A DNA stretch of 64,000 nt from Veillonella sp. 3891 (GTDB lineage Bacteria; Bacillota; Negativicutes; Veillonellales; Veillonellaceae). The notes under the pieces are model-generated. The model worked only from the letters and a program-made list of their open reading frames with translations, was not told the DNA's origin and made no database searches. Positions within the stretch are counted from its first letter, which is position 1. Each line of letters starts with the position of its first letter. The stretch is from NCBI RefSeq assembly GCF_003992315.1, contig NZ_RQVE01000002.1, positions 1-64,000 on the forward strand, read 5' to 3'. A program made the position numbers and the translations under genes. Positions 17,812-25,983 of the stretch are shown here, one piece after another.

Positions 17812-18276
17812 CTATCTGTCTGTAGCTCTCACTACAATACGACCACCTGTAACAGATACAATAGTCACCTCTGTATCAGGCTCATAAAATTCGCCATCAG
17901 TAACAGCATCAAGAAAGCTTCCTTCTACCACGATAGTTCCTGATGGTCGCAATACTGTTTTTGTATATCCATTTTTGCCCAACCAACGATTAGGGTCTGG
18001 ATGCGTGGCATATCCTTTTTCCTTTGTCGATTGCAAACGCAATGTCAATCGTTCCCCTAACCATGTCTTAGGAAAGACGGAAATAATCCACCATAAGAAT
18101 AGTACACCTAGCACTGAAAGTACTGTGACAGTGAATATTGCCATAGGGCCACCGCCCATCCAATCATAGACACCCCAGAGAAATAGCAATAAGCCTGCTA
18201 GACCAAAAATGCCAAACCCAGGTATCATCATTTCGATTAGGAGCAAAATAATACCACTCACTATAAGTCCTATCAT
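17812..18276 (-). CDS. NfeD-like membrane protein
   Basis: 154 residues, short NfeD (NfeD1b) type without the N-terminal protease domain. Four hydrophobic segments fill residues 1-70 ([53 protein letters not shown]). The C-terminal OB-fold domain follows ([20 protein letters not shown] ... [15 protein letters not shown]). Found with flotillins in many bacteria and thought to act with them in membrane organisation. First gene of the operon with floA. Confidence 0.9.
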   Translation of the reverse strand: MIGLIVSGIILLLIEMMIPGFGIFGLAGLLLFLWGVYDWMGGGPMAIFTVTVLSVLGVLFLWWIISVFPKTWLGERLTLRLQSTKEKGYATHPDPNRWLGKNGYTKTVLRPSGTIVVEGSFLDAVTDGEFYEPDTEVTIVSVTGGRIVVRATDR

Positions 18277-18343
18277 AATCTCTCCTTTCTAGTTATATAC
18301 TAACCTACCTGTATTATATCACAATCTTTTTATATAAAAGATG

Positions 18344-18380
18344 AAAAAGCTAGAATAGAATACATTCTATACTAGCTTTT
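18344..18380. terminator. Bidirectional hairpin upstream of nfeD
   Basis: AAAAAGCTAG (18344-18353) pairs with CTAGCTTTT (18372-18380), and the inner ATAGAA/TTCTAT also pair. T-rich on both outgoing strands. It acts as a second stop for the fumarase transcript before nfeD. Confidence 0.7.
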
Positions 18381-18452
18381 ACTTTTTTATCTGAAAAATG
18401 CGTATGTTTCGCAACCCAATGTGTAGTTGTATTAAATCCTCAATGTAATACA

Positions 18453-18480
18453 AAAAGAGGCCTTCTAAAGAAAGCCTCTT
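18453..18480 (-). terminator. Terminator of the fumarase operon
   Basis: AAGAGGC (18455-18461) and TTCT (18463-18466) pair with AGAA (18469-18472) and GCCTCTT (18474-18480). An A-run on plus gives T on minus. It is 10 bases past the beta-subunit stop. Confidence 0.8.
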
Positions 18481-18489
18481 AGTGATTAA

Positions 18490-19050
18490 TTAAACGTCTT
18501 CGCGGTAAGGAGCTTGACCGATTTCGTAGAAATCGTTTCCTTCGCTATCGATAACAACGATTGCAGGGAAATCTTCTACAGTCAATTCTGCCAATGCTTC
18601 TGGACCTAAGTCAGCATATGCAATAACATCATATTTTTTAATAGATTTAGCAATTAACGCTGCTGCACCACCAACGGCTGCAAAGTAAGTTACGCCGTTT
18701 TTCTTCATAGATTCGATAACTTCTGGTTTACGAGAACCTTTACCGATCATGCCTTTGATACCTTGATCAAGCATTGTAGGTGTGTAAGCATCCATACGAC
18801 CAGATGTTGTAGGGCCAGCGGAACCGATTGGATCTCCTGGTTTAGCAGGGCTTGGTCCTAAATAGTAAACGATTTTATCATGCCAATCGATTGGCAATTC
18901 TTCGCCACGTGCTAATGCTTCAGTCATTACTTTATGAGCTGCGTCACGAGCACTATAGATTTTACCAGAGATAAGAACCATATCACCAGCTCTTAATTTA
19001 CGGGATTGTTCTTCTGTTAAAGGTGTTTGAATACGAATTTGTTCTGCCAT
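18490..19050 (-). CDS. Class I fumarate hydratase, beta subunit
   Basis: 186 residues. The C-terminal-domain subunit of the two-subunit [4Fe-4S] fumarase/tartrate dehydratase family. Visible landmarks: LRAGDMVLISGKIYSARDAAHK near the N-terminus, GPSPAKPGDPIGSAGPTTSGRMD (substrate-binding loop) and KNGVTYFAAVGGAAALIAKSIK. It follows the alpha-subunit gene by 14 bases. In a Veillonella-like metabolism it would interconvert malate and fumarate on the way to succinate. Tartrate dehydratase subunits look alike, so exact substrate is from context. Confidence 0.92.
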   Translation of the reverse strand: MAEQIRIQTPLTEEQSRKLRAGDMVLISGKIYSARDAAHKVMTEALARGEELPIDWHDKIVYYLGPSPAKPGDPIGSAGPTTSGRMDAYTPTMLDQGIKGMIGKGSRKPEVIESMKKNGVTYFAAVGGAAALIAKSIKKYDVIAYADLGPEALAELTVEDFPAIVVIDSEGNDFYEIGQAPYREDV

Positions 19051-19064
19051 GGTTATTCCCCCTT

Positions 19065-19907
19065 TTAAACTTCACCGTGAGCATGACGGCTAGCATGACA
19101 GCAGATAGTAACTGCTACAGGAAGACCAGCGATATGTGTTGCTGCCCACTCGATATTAACGGAAACTGCTGTTGTTGTACCGCCTAATTGAGGTCCGATA
19201 CCAGTTTTGTTAACCATTGCATTGATTTCTTCTTCTAATTTTGCATATTCAGGATGTGCATTGCGTACTTCTACAGAACGAAGAAGAGCTTTTTTGGAAA
19301 GGAATGCTGCATAGTCCATTGTACCACCGATACCAATACCTAGTACCATTGGAGGGCATGGGTTAGGGCCAGCTTTTTTAACGATTTCAAGAACTGCTTT
19401 TTTAACGCCTTCAACGCCATCAGCAGGAACCAACATTTTTACGCCAGATTTGTTTTCAGAACCAAAGCCTTTTAACTCTACATTAATGTCAACTTTGTCG
19501 CCTGGAACAATTTTAGTGTAAATAACTGCTGGAGTATTATTTTTAGTGTTTACACGGTTGAACAAAGGTTCAGCTACTACGGATTTACGAAGATATCCAT
19601 CAACATATCCTTTTGCTACACCAGCTTGTACCGCTTCTTCAAGATCTCCACCTTCAAAATGAACATCTTGACCAACTTCTAAGAATACGATAGTAAGACC
19701 AGTATCTTGGCAGATTGGACGATCTTCAGCATCAGCGATTTCCGCATTTTTAATGATTTGATCTAGTACCCCTTTACCTACTGGAGATTTCTCACACTCA
19801 TAGCCTTTTTTCAATGCATTATACATATCTTTTGGAAGATGATATGCTGCATTCATACATAATTCTGCTACCTTTTCTGTTACTTTCTCAACGTGAATGT
19901 TACGCAA
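19065..19907 (-). CDS. Class I fumarate hydratase, alpha subunit
   Basis: 280 residues, catalytic Fe-S subunit. Cluster cysteines are seen in RPICQDTG, PNPCPPMVLGIGIGG and the C-terminal VTICCHASRHAHGEV, as in the family. GVLDQIIKNAEIADAEDRPICQDTGLTIVF is the usual N-terminal block. Oxygen-sensitive enzyme of anaerobes. It is first in its operon, behind a good promoter (19954-19982), with the beta subunit next. It joins AspA (34 kb) in the fumarate pool of this window. Confidence 0.93.
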   Translation of the reverse strand: MRNIHVEKVTEKVAELCMNAAYHLPKDMYNALKKGYECEKSPVGKGVLDQIIKNAEIADAEDRPICQDTGLTIVFLEVGQDVHFEGGDLEEAVQAGVAKGYVDGYLRKSVVAEPLFNRVNTKNNTPAVIYTKIVPGDKVDINVELKGFGSENKSGVKMLVPADGVEGVKKAVLEIVKKAGPNPCPPMVLGIGIGGTMDYAAFLSKKALLRSVEVRNAHPEYAKLEEEINAMVNKTGIGPQLGGTTTAVSVNIEWAATHIAGLPVAVTICCHASRHAHGEV

Positions 19908-19953
19908 AGTAATCCCTCCTCAACTTAAAACAGAGACCTTTCTCTTGTGTATT

Positions 19954-19982
19954 ATTGTAACACCATGCCCTATCTTTTTCAA
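19954..19982 (-). promoter_or_regulatory. Promoter of the fumarase operon
   Basis: Minus strand TTGAAA (19982-19977), 17 bases, TACAAT (19959-19954), about 45 bases before the alpha-subunit start. Confidence 0.7.
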
Positions 19983-20371
19983 TTCTTTAAGAATAGGTGC
20001 TATAACTGTTTATTATGATAGAATCTATTATCATTTATTAAAAAATGCATATAGTTCTCTATTTGTAAGGGTCTTACAAATCCTATGCAACATCCATCAG
20101 ATGGACAAACATCCACCCTTTATAAACCATTTAAAATACACATATATTTAATCTTATCAATGCGTTATTTCCTACTAAACTCTATTATGTTTAAGCATAA
20201 AATATTGCACCTACAAATGAAAAACTCTCTCACTAAATTATAATGAAAGAGTTTTATCTATACTTTTTTATATGTTTTCTTTTAAAAATAATGTCAACTA
20301 TGATTTATTGATATAGTAAACATCAGCAAACACTTAATAGGTGTAACATTTTTTATAGACAATCATGCTAA
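19983..20371. other. Gene-free stretch between the fumarase and hydrogenase operons
   Basis: No gene. It contains a perfect 9-bp inverted repeat ATTTGTAAG/CTTACAAAT at 20061-20081, a looser ATGATA...TATCAT repeat near 20016, and the hydrogenase-operon terminator at 20221-20255. The rest is plain AT-rich DNA. Confidence 0.6.
20221..20255 (-). terminator. Terminator of the hydrogenase operon
   Basis: AAAACTCTcTCA (20221-20232) pairs with TGAaAGAGTTTT (20244-20255). It lies about 115 bases beyond the last gene, with an A-rich flank giving T on minus. Confidence 0.6.
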
Positions 20372-20749
20372 TTATAGGTCCGCTGCTTCAATCCACTCTT
20401 GTAAATCTGCTTCTCCACCAATGATGTCTTCATCATAAGCGCCCGCTAATTCTGGGTAACGACATACTTCAATGGTATATAGTATAGCTTCATCTCGACC
20501 ATTGCGGAATGTACCAATCCACACACCACGGATAGTTGACTCATACCACTCTACCGGTTGATCTGTATCTTTTAGATGTATCGTTACATCACCACGACCT
20601 AATGTTTCCAGCACTTCTACTTGTTCTTCCATCGTCAAACCTGTGTTTTCCACATAAATTGTATAGGTTTCACCAGTTTTACGTAAATGGTGCATCGCAT
20701 TTTTTAATTCTTGAAATACCGCTTTTACACGGCCAAATTCATTTTGCAT
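20372..20749 (-). CDS. HupH-like hydrogenase maturation protein (C-terminal domain)
   Basis: 125 residues. I recognise the hydrogenase expression/formation C-terminal domain from GVWIGTFRNGRDEAILYTIEVCRYPELAGAYDEDI. Full HupH/HyaF proteins are about twice as long and have this domain duplicated or preceded by another; here there is a single unit. Family members act late in assembly of the small subunit of uptake hydrogenases. It is last in the hydrogenase operon, 45 bases after hyaD, which supports the call. Confidence 0.75.
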   Translation of the reverse strand: MQNEFGRVKAVFQELKNAMHHLRKTGETYTIYVENTGLTMEEQVEVLETLGRGDVTIHLKDTDQPVEWYESTIRGVWIGTFRNGRDEAILYTIEVCRYPELAGAYDEDIIGGEADLQEWIEAADL

Positions 20750-20794
20750 AGAAACTCCTTATCTAATCATTACAGTCTCATATTATGTAGCATC

Positions 20795-21304
20795 CTATGC
20801 CTTTTTTTCATTCACTGGGGTAGCTGTTACATGCCAATTAGATAAAACCCTCAGCACCCGTTCTTTCACTTCAGCTACCGCAGCTTGCGCATCATCACTC
20901 AAGGTAAGACCTAATTCTAAGCTTGAAGGTTCTACACCGATGACAACGGCATCCTCTAGAGGATCTTCTTGTAACGCACGGATACGTAAGATATCTTGCA
21001 TCCCCACTTCATGCACAGAAATAGCTTCCGTGAAATAACTATTCATTTCCTCATGAGGAAACTCGTATACTGTGCCCGGTGCATCACCACCATTAATGGC
21101 ATCAATGAGTAATAGTTTTGTCATTCCTCGCATATACGTCAGAAGCTCCATGCCCATGGTTCCCCCATCAATAATGGTAATAGGAGGATTAAATACATAA
21201 TCCTCCCGTAATTGGTTCACCACATGGACACCGAATCCTTCATCAGTGAGTAAGATATTTCCTACCCCTAATACTACGATAGGATTACTTTTTAGTTGGT
21301 CCAT
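20795..21304 (-). CDS. hyaD: Hydrogenase maturation endopeptidase
   Basis: 169 residues, HyaD/HybD family. It binds nickel in the large-subunit precursor and removes the C-terminal extension once the NiFe site is complete. The N-terminal IVVLGVGNILLTDEGFGVHVV holds the metal-binding Glu, with the second Asp in DGGTMGMELL and the His in SVHEVGMQDIL. Its expected substrate is the adjacent hyaB product, which carries a 19-residue tail after DPCLACATH. The start overlaps the end of the cytochrome gene by 20 bases. Confidence 0.93.
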   Translation of the reverse strand: MDQLKSNPIVVLGVGNILLTDEGFGVHVVNQLREDYVFNPPITIIDGGTMGMELLTYMRGMTKLLLIDAINGGDAPGTVYEFPHEEMNSYFTEAISVHEVGMQDILRIRALQEDPLEDAVVIGVEPSSLELGLTLSDDAQAAVAEVKERVLRVLSNWHVTATPVNEKKA

Positions 21305-22001
21305 ATAAGTCCTCTATATCCTCTGGATCAGTAGGGTAAAATTTCATACCTGAAACCATACTGGATACTTCTCCAGATTCTTCCATAACATCCTCGCGGA
21401 ATGCCAAATATACGTGCATAATTGTAAATAACAAGAATCCCCATGCAATATAATGGTGAATCATATGCACTTGATATTCTGTAAACAATAAATTCACTGG
21501 GTTAAAGATGTGTGCTATCCACGTATTAGGATATACTTGTGCAAACATAGCTAGGCCTGTGCAAATTTCTAAAAATAACATTACATAGACGCCTACGTAA
21601 CTTGTACGAGCCAAAGAGTTACGCAAGAAACGATGCTCCCGTTGTTGTGGCAACATCATGTAATGTTTCATTGTATCCCAAATACCCACCCAATACACTT
21701 TTTTATGAAACCGCGGGAATAAACGATCTCCGCGATAACGGATGCCTCCATAAATACGGAATACCAAAGAGGCTATCAAGATAAAGGCTGCAATAAAATG
21801 AATCTTACGAATCATTTCCATGGAAAACCAACCACCTACTGCAAGAGTAGGTTCCACAGTACCTGGTGTAGCCTGAAATCCTGGATTACCAATGTATAGT
21901 CCAGTCCAAAATAAAGCAGTTACACATAGTACCATGGTCCAATGGAAAATACGGAGCCACAAGCTAAATACACGATACGGCTTTTTATTTAACGGTAACA
22001 T
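21285..22001 (-). CDS. hyaC: NiFe hydrogenase b-type cytochrome subunit
   Basis: 238 residues, HyaC/HydC family. An inner-membrane diheme cytochrome b that takes electrons from the small subunit and passes them to menaquinone. Four hydrophobic segments are visible (WTMVLCVTALFWTGLYIG; MIRKIHFIAAFILIASLVFRI; YVGVYVMLFLEICTGLAMFA; YIAWGFLLFTIMHVYLAF). Candidate heme His residues are in FHWTM, KIHFI, HMIHHY and MHVY. It lies 15 bases after hyaB. Confidence 0.93.
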   Translation of the reverse strand: MLPLNKKPYRVFSLWLRIFHWTMVLCVTALFWTGLYIGNPGFQATPGTVEPTLAVGGWFSMEMIRKIHFIAAFILIASLVFRIYGGIRYRGDRLFPRFHKKVYWVGIWDTMKHYMMLPQQREHRFLRNSLARTSYVGVYVMLFLEICTGLAMFAQVYPNTWIAHIFNPVNLLFTEYQVHMIHHYIAWGFLLFTIMHVYLAFREDVMEESGEVSSMVSGMKFYPTDPEDIEDLYGPTKK

Positions 22002-22016
22002 AGATTAGCCTCCTCC

Positions 22017-23918
22017 CTATTTACATAGGGCATCTGTATTAACAGATACAATTTTTTCACCTTTTTTATTGTACAAATGTGTTGCGCATGCTAGGCAAGG
22101 GTCAAAGGAATGGATACCTTTTAAGATTTCCAAAGGTTTATCTGGCACTTTTACCTTTGTATCAATCATGTTAGATTCATAGGCACCATGTTCGCCAGCA
22201 ATTGTTTTTGGACATGCATTCCATGTGGTAGGTACGATACATTGATAGTTATCAATGCGACCATCCTTGATGACACACCAATGACCTAGTCCACCACGAG
22301 GCGCATCTAACAAACCTACACCTTTCGCTTCTTTTGGCCAAGAGTTTGGATCAAATTTACGTGTATCTGCTACTACAGTATCACCAGTTTTGATATTTTC
22401 CACTAAACGATTGTAAAAATGTTGGCTTAAGTTTGCTGCTACTTGTGCATCTAGTCCACGAGCTGCTGTACGTCCCACTGTAGAACATAACCATACATGA
22501 GCCGGCACGCCCAATACTTTGGACACCGCATCAATTTGATCCACCATCATTTTTTCAGCCCATGTAGGGTCTTTAATGATACCTTGTTTTACTTTTACAT
22601 ACACAACGATGTATTTCGCTAATGGACCCACTTCACAAGCTTTACCTTTGAATGTAGGAGACTTAATCCAAGAATATTTTTTCTCTTCATCCAAGAACTC
22701 CCATTGTTTATTCGTTCCTGTTTTAGGTCCTGTGAAAGCTGGTTTTGTTACACCGTCTAATGGATGCAATGTAGTAGTTCCATTTGGATATTCGAACCAG
22801 GAGTGATTGATTTCTTCTGACAAGAAGTCTGGATTCATCAAGTCTTCTCCTTCTAATGCTGTAAATGTTGCTTTTTCCCAGCCAAGCTCAAAATTTTCTA
22901 CTACACCATTGGCGCGAACTAAAGATTTTTTGAAGAAATCTCCATCTTTAATACCTGTGTATGCATCATCTGGATAACCACCGTATGCTAATACACGTTT
23001 TTTCGCTAAACCGCCACCATCAACCATGCCGGCTTTCACATAGATATGACCGATAGCCAATAAATCTGGCAAGTAGAAATAATTTACTAAGTCTTTGGCA
23101 AGGGCAATCGATTCATCTACTGCTGCCAAACGAGCTGCATTGACAGGGGCATTCATATCATCCATAGAAATGGAACAAGGCATACCGCCTACGATATAGT
23201 GAGGATGTGGGTTTTTACCACCAAAAATAACATGTGGTGTCACAATATCACGTTGACGATCCAAAATATTTAAATAGTGAGAAACCGCCATCAAATGCAC
23301 TTCTGGAGGTAGTAATTGATAATCTGGATGATCCCACCATTGAGCGGAGAAAATACCTAATTGACCACTTTCTACAATTTTTTTCACTTTTGCTTGGACA
23401 GCTGCATAATACGTAGCGTTCCCTTTTGGAAATTCTTTAGGATATGCAGAGGTAGACGATGCTAACTCACTAGGTTGCAAGCCACTCACATTGTACGTTT
23501 CCAATACTTGTTGCTGTAATTCTGCCGTTTTTTTAGGATCAGCTTTCAACGCTTCTACCGGGCTTACCCAATCAAGAGCATGCAAATGATAGAAATGCAC
23601 AAGATGGTCATGCGTATCTAAACAACTATGCATAATATTACGAATATAGTTTGCATTTTTAGGAATTTGGATTCCCAATGCATCTTCTACGGCACGAAGT
23701 GATGCCAAAGCATGCGTAGAAGTACATACGCCGCAAATACGTTGCACGAAAGCCCACACATCACGAGGATCACGATTTTTTGCTACTAATTCAATACCAC
23801 GCCAAGCAGTACCACTGGAAAGGGCATCTTGGACTTGACCTGTAGATTCATCTACACTTACTTCTACACGCAAGTGACCTTCAATACGGGTCACTGGATC
23901 GACTACAACTCGTTTCAT
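22017..23918 (-). CDS. hyaB: NiFe uptake hydrogenase large subunit (precursor)
   Basis: 633 residues. It binds the NiFe active site and splits H2. The L1 motif RICGVCTSTH is at about residues 62-71 and the L2 motif DPCLACATH is near the C-terminus, supplying the four nickel/iron cysteines. The 19 residues after H (LYNKKGEKI...) form the extension removed by HyaD. The ATG shares one base with the stop of the small-subunit gene (TAATG), so the two are translationally coupled and made one to one. Groups with group 1 membrane-bound uptake enzymes by operon context. The hyp genes for metal insertion are not in this window. Confidence 0.96.
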   Translation of the reverse strand: MKRVVVDPVTRIEGHLRVEVSVDESTGQVQDALSSGTAWRGIELVAKNRDPRDVWAFVQRICGVCTSTHALASLRAVEDALGIQIPKNANYIRNIMHSCLDTHDHLVHFYHLHALDWVSPVEALKADPKKTAELQQQVLETYNVSGLQPSELASSTSAYPKEFPKGNATYYAAVQAKVKKIVESGQLGIFSAQWWDHPDYQLLPPEVHLMAVSHYLNILDRQRDIVTPHVIFGGKNPHPHYIVGGMPCSISMDDMNAPVNAARLAAVDESIALAKDLVNYFYLPDLLAIGHIYVKAGMVDGGGLAKKRVLAYGGYPDDAYTGIKDGDFFKKSLVRANGVVENFELGWEKATFTALEGEDLMNPDFLSEEINHSWFEYPNGTTTLHPLDGVTKPAFTGPKTGTNKQWEFLDEEKKYSWIKSPTFKGKACEVGPLAKYIVVYVKVKQGIIKDPTWAEKMMVDQIDAVSKVLGVPAHVWLCSTVGRTAARGLDAQVAANLSQHFYNRLVENIKTGDTVVADTRKFDPNSWPKEAKGVGLLDAPRGGLGHWCVIKDGRIDNYQCIVPTTWNACPKTIAGEHGAYESNMIDTKVKVPDKPLEILKGIHSFDPCLACATHLYNKKGEKIVSVNTDALCK

Positions 23919-25057
23919 TATTGGTCACTACCTTTCTGTTCTCCACTTTGTTTTGCTTCTTGTTCTGCCAAATATTTTTTCTCTTCTTGAATAGAATCAT
24001 ATTTATGTTTAGCTAGTGTAATACCACCGTGAGCAATGACAGCCCCAAACGCACCGAATCCAGCAACCGTTCCTAATGTATCCACATCGGTGATAGTATT
24101 TGGCGTATGAATATGAGGTAACCGTTCATAGAAGTTGTCGTTATCCCAGAATCCTTTTTCAGAGCAGCCAATACAACCATGTCCAGATTGAATTGGATAG
24201 GACAAACCATTCCACCAGCGCAAATTGCCACAAGAGTTATATGTTTCTGGTCCACGGCAACCTACTTTATATAAGCACCAGCCAGCTTTAGATGCATCAT
24301 CATCGAAGTGTTCCACGAACAATCCAGAATCAAAGAAAGGACGGCGGTAGCAAGTATCATGGATACGGTTACCATAGAATTGTTTTGGTCTACCTTCTGC
24401 ATCCAATGGAGGTATTTGTCCAAATAAAGCATAATGCATGATGACACCCGTCATAACTTCCGGAATTGGAGGACATCCTGGTACTTTAATGATTTTTTTG
24501 CCTTTTACGATAGAAGACACAGATACTGTATTCGTTGGATTTGGTTTTGCTGCTTGAATACCGCCCCAGGCTGCACAAGAGCCATACTCAATGATGAAAG
24601 CAGCACCCTCAGCACACTCTTTCAACACATCTACAAATGGACGACCACTCACTTGGCAGTAGGACCCATTTTCATCCAATGGCACGCCACCCTCAACAGC
24701 CAATACATATTTACCTTTTTTCGTTTCTAGCAATTCATGTAAATGATGTTCAAATGGTGCACCAGACGCAGCAGCTAACGTGTCATCATATTCCAAAGCA
24801 ATCATGTTTAAAATCACGTCAGATGCGAAAGGTGATGTGGACCGAATGAAAGATTCGTCACATCCTGTACATTCATGACCATGCAACCAAATCACCGTAG
24901 GTAATTCTTTTGTTTCTGCCGCTGCTACGACTTTATTTGTCAATGCTGGTGGCAACCCTAAGATAGCAGTTAAGGCTACACAGGATTTCATAAACGTACG
25001 TCGGCTTAATTTACGTTCTTGGAATAAATTCCATAAACTGTTCAATGTTTCTTTCAC
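23918..25057 (-). CDS. hyaA: NiFe uptake hydrogenase small subunit (Tat-exported)
   Basis: 379 residues. Fe-S subunit carried to the periplasmic side with the large subunit. The Tat signal KLSRRTFMKS is at residues 16-25, followed by a hydrophobic stretch and cleavage near VVAAA. Cluster ligands: ECTGC near residue 83, EYGSCAAWGG, PGCPPIP, and the distal/medial set CYRRPFF, CRGPETYNSCG, GHGCIGC. ECTGC and SCAAW carry no extra cysteines, unlike O2-tolerant enzymes with ECTCC, so it should be oxygen-sensitive. A hydrophobic helix near residue 330 anchors it, followed by a charged tail. Confidence 0.95.
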   Translation of the reverse strand: MKETLNSLWNLFQERKLSRRTFMKSCVALTAILGLPPALTNKVVAAAETKELPTVIWLHGHECTGCDESFIRSTSPFASDVILNMIALEYDDTLAAASGAPFEHHLHELLETKKGKYVLAVEGGVPLDENGSYCQVSGRPFVDVLKECAEGAAFIIEYGSCAAWGGIQAAKPNPTNTVSVSSIVKGKKIIKVPGCPPIPEVMTGVIMHYALFGQIPPLDAEGRPKQFYGNRIHDTCYRRPFFDSGLFVEHFDDDASKAGWCLYKVGCRGPETYNSCGNLRWWNGLSYPIQSGHGCIGCSEKGFWDNDNFYERLPHIHTPNTITDVDTLGTVAGFGAFGAVIAHGGITLAKHKYDSIQEEKKYLAEQEAKQSGEQKGSDQ

Positions 25058-25192
25058 AGAAAAAGCCCCTTTCTTGCAATAACTTTATAGCAATTGTATA
25101 CATTAGTGTATTTCATATAGTATAACACAAACATATAATATTTCTATGGAATATAAATCACTATTATATAAAAATATTTTTATATCCTCTAT
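25058..25192 (-). promoter_or_regulatory. Upstream region of the hydrogenase operon
   Basis: 135 bases between trx-like and hyaA genes. It contains a perfect 20-base palindrome, ATATAAAAATATTTTTATAT, at 25166-25185. Several TATACT-like boxes lie closer to hyaA, but I cannot pick one promoter. The palindrome may be an operator or a weak terminator. Confidence 0.4.
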
Positions 25193-25510
25193 TTATAGCT
25201 TTAATAACTTACGCACGGAGGCTGCTTTTTTATAGCCACCGATACGATCTTTTTGTTTTCCTTTTTTATAACAAATAATCGTCGGTACCCCTTGTACATC
25301 TTCTTTTAAGACAATCTCTTTCGATTCGTCAATATCGATGGCAATCATGCGTGCTACACCTTGCAATTCATCATGCAATACATCTAACTCTTCTTTCATC
25401 AGCTTGCATGGCTCACACCATTCTGCGGTGAAACAAGCTAGTACGATTTCGTCATCGCCTTTGACAATGGATTTAAACTCTTCATAGGTTTTAATGGATT
25501 CTAATTTCAT
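25193..25510 (-). CDS. Thioredoxin-family protein
   Basis: 106 residues from the ATG at 25510 (AGGAGG 7-8 bases upstream; a longer reading frame to 25561 runs into the RNase P terminator and is not credible). Thiol-disulfide reductase fold with active-site WCEPCK and the cis-Pro loop GVPTIICY. No signal peptide, so it is cytoplasmic. It lies directly downstream of the rnpB terminator and upstream of the hydrogenase operon. Confidence 0.9.
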   Translation of the reverse strand: MKLESIKTYEEFKSIVKGDDEIVLACFTAEWCEPCKLMKEELDVLHDELQGVARMIAIDIDESKEIVLKEDVQGVPTIICYKKGKQKDRIGGYKKAASVRKLLKL

Positions 25511-25530
25511 AACGATACCTCCTACAATAA

Positions 25531-25556
25531 CAAAACCGCTCCGAAGAGCGGTTTTG
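25531..25556 (-). terminator. Terminator of rnpB
   Basis: CAAAACCGCTC (25531-25541) and GAGCGGTTTTG (25546-25556) form a perfect 11-bp stem, with a UUCG tetraloop on the minus strand. It ends only 21 bases before the thioredoxin start. Confidence 0.9.
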
Positions 25557-25562
25557 CGCAAG

Positions 25563-25948
25563 CAATCAATAAGCCGAGTTCTGTCCTGCTTTCGCAGTGG
25601 CGATTATCTTTCTAGGCGCATAGTTGCCTATACGCTCAAGCGGCACAACCCGAAAGGTAGGCGGGCAACCCTTAACCCTTTCCTATTCGGCCTTGCTCCG
25701 GATGGGGTTTACCGAGCATACATGTTACCATGTACCTGGTGCGCTCTTACCGCGACCGTTCCACCCTTACCACCCGAAGGTGGCGGTTTACTTTTCTGTG
25801 GCACTATTCCCTATGGTCACCCACGCCGGCCGTTAGCCGGCATCCTGCCCTATGGAGCTCGGACTTTCCTCAAGTCATAAGACTTGCAATCGCCTTTCAT
25901 ACTTACTGTTTTAGTCTAGCATAGACCGCACCTACGGTCAATAGCTCT
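25563..25948 (-). ncRNA. rnpB: RNase P RNA
   Basis: Catalytic RNA of RNase P, which trims tRNA 5' leaders. Minus-strand landmarks: GAGGAAAGTCCGAGCTCC near the 5' end (conserved region I), the P4-proximal block, and ACAGAACTCGGCTTAT near the 3' end. Overall arrangement is that of bacterial type A. A promoter (TTGAAG, 16 bases, TATAAT at 25983-25956) overlaps the end of nif3, and a UUCG-loop terminator follows. Exact ends are uncertain by about 10 bases. Confidence 0.93.
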
Positions 25949-25955
25949 TCCTTTT

Positions 25956-25983
25956 ATTATACCTCAAATGGCCTAGACTTCAA
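25956..25983 (-). promoter_or_regulatory. Promoter of rnpB
   Basis: Minus strand TTGAAG (25983-25978), 16 bases, TATAAT (25961-25956). It lies across the nif3 stop codon and about 10 bases from the likely RNA start. Confidence 0.65.

Noticed and set aside
20016-20035. Fur box near the fumarase promoter
   Set aside because: Only the first six positions match; the right half does not.
25494-25924. Several plus-strand reading frames
   Set aside because: They lie on the opposite strand of RNase P RNA and show no protein pattern.
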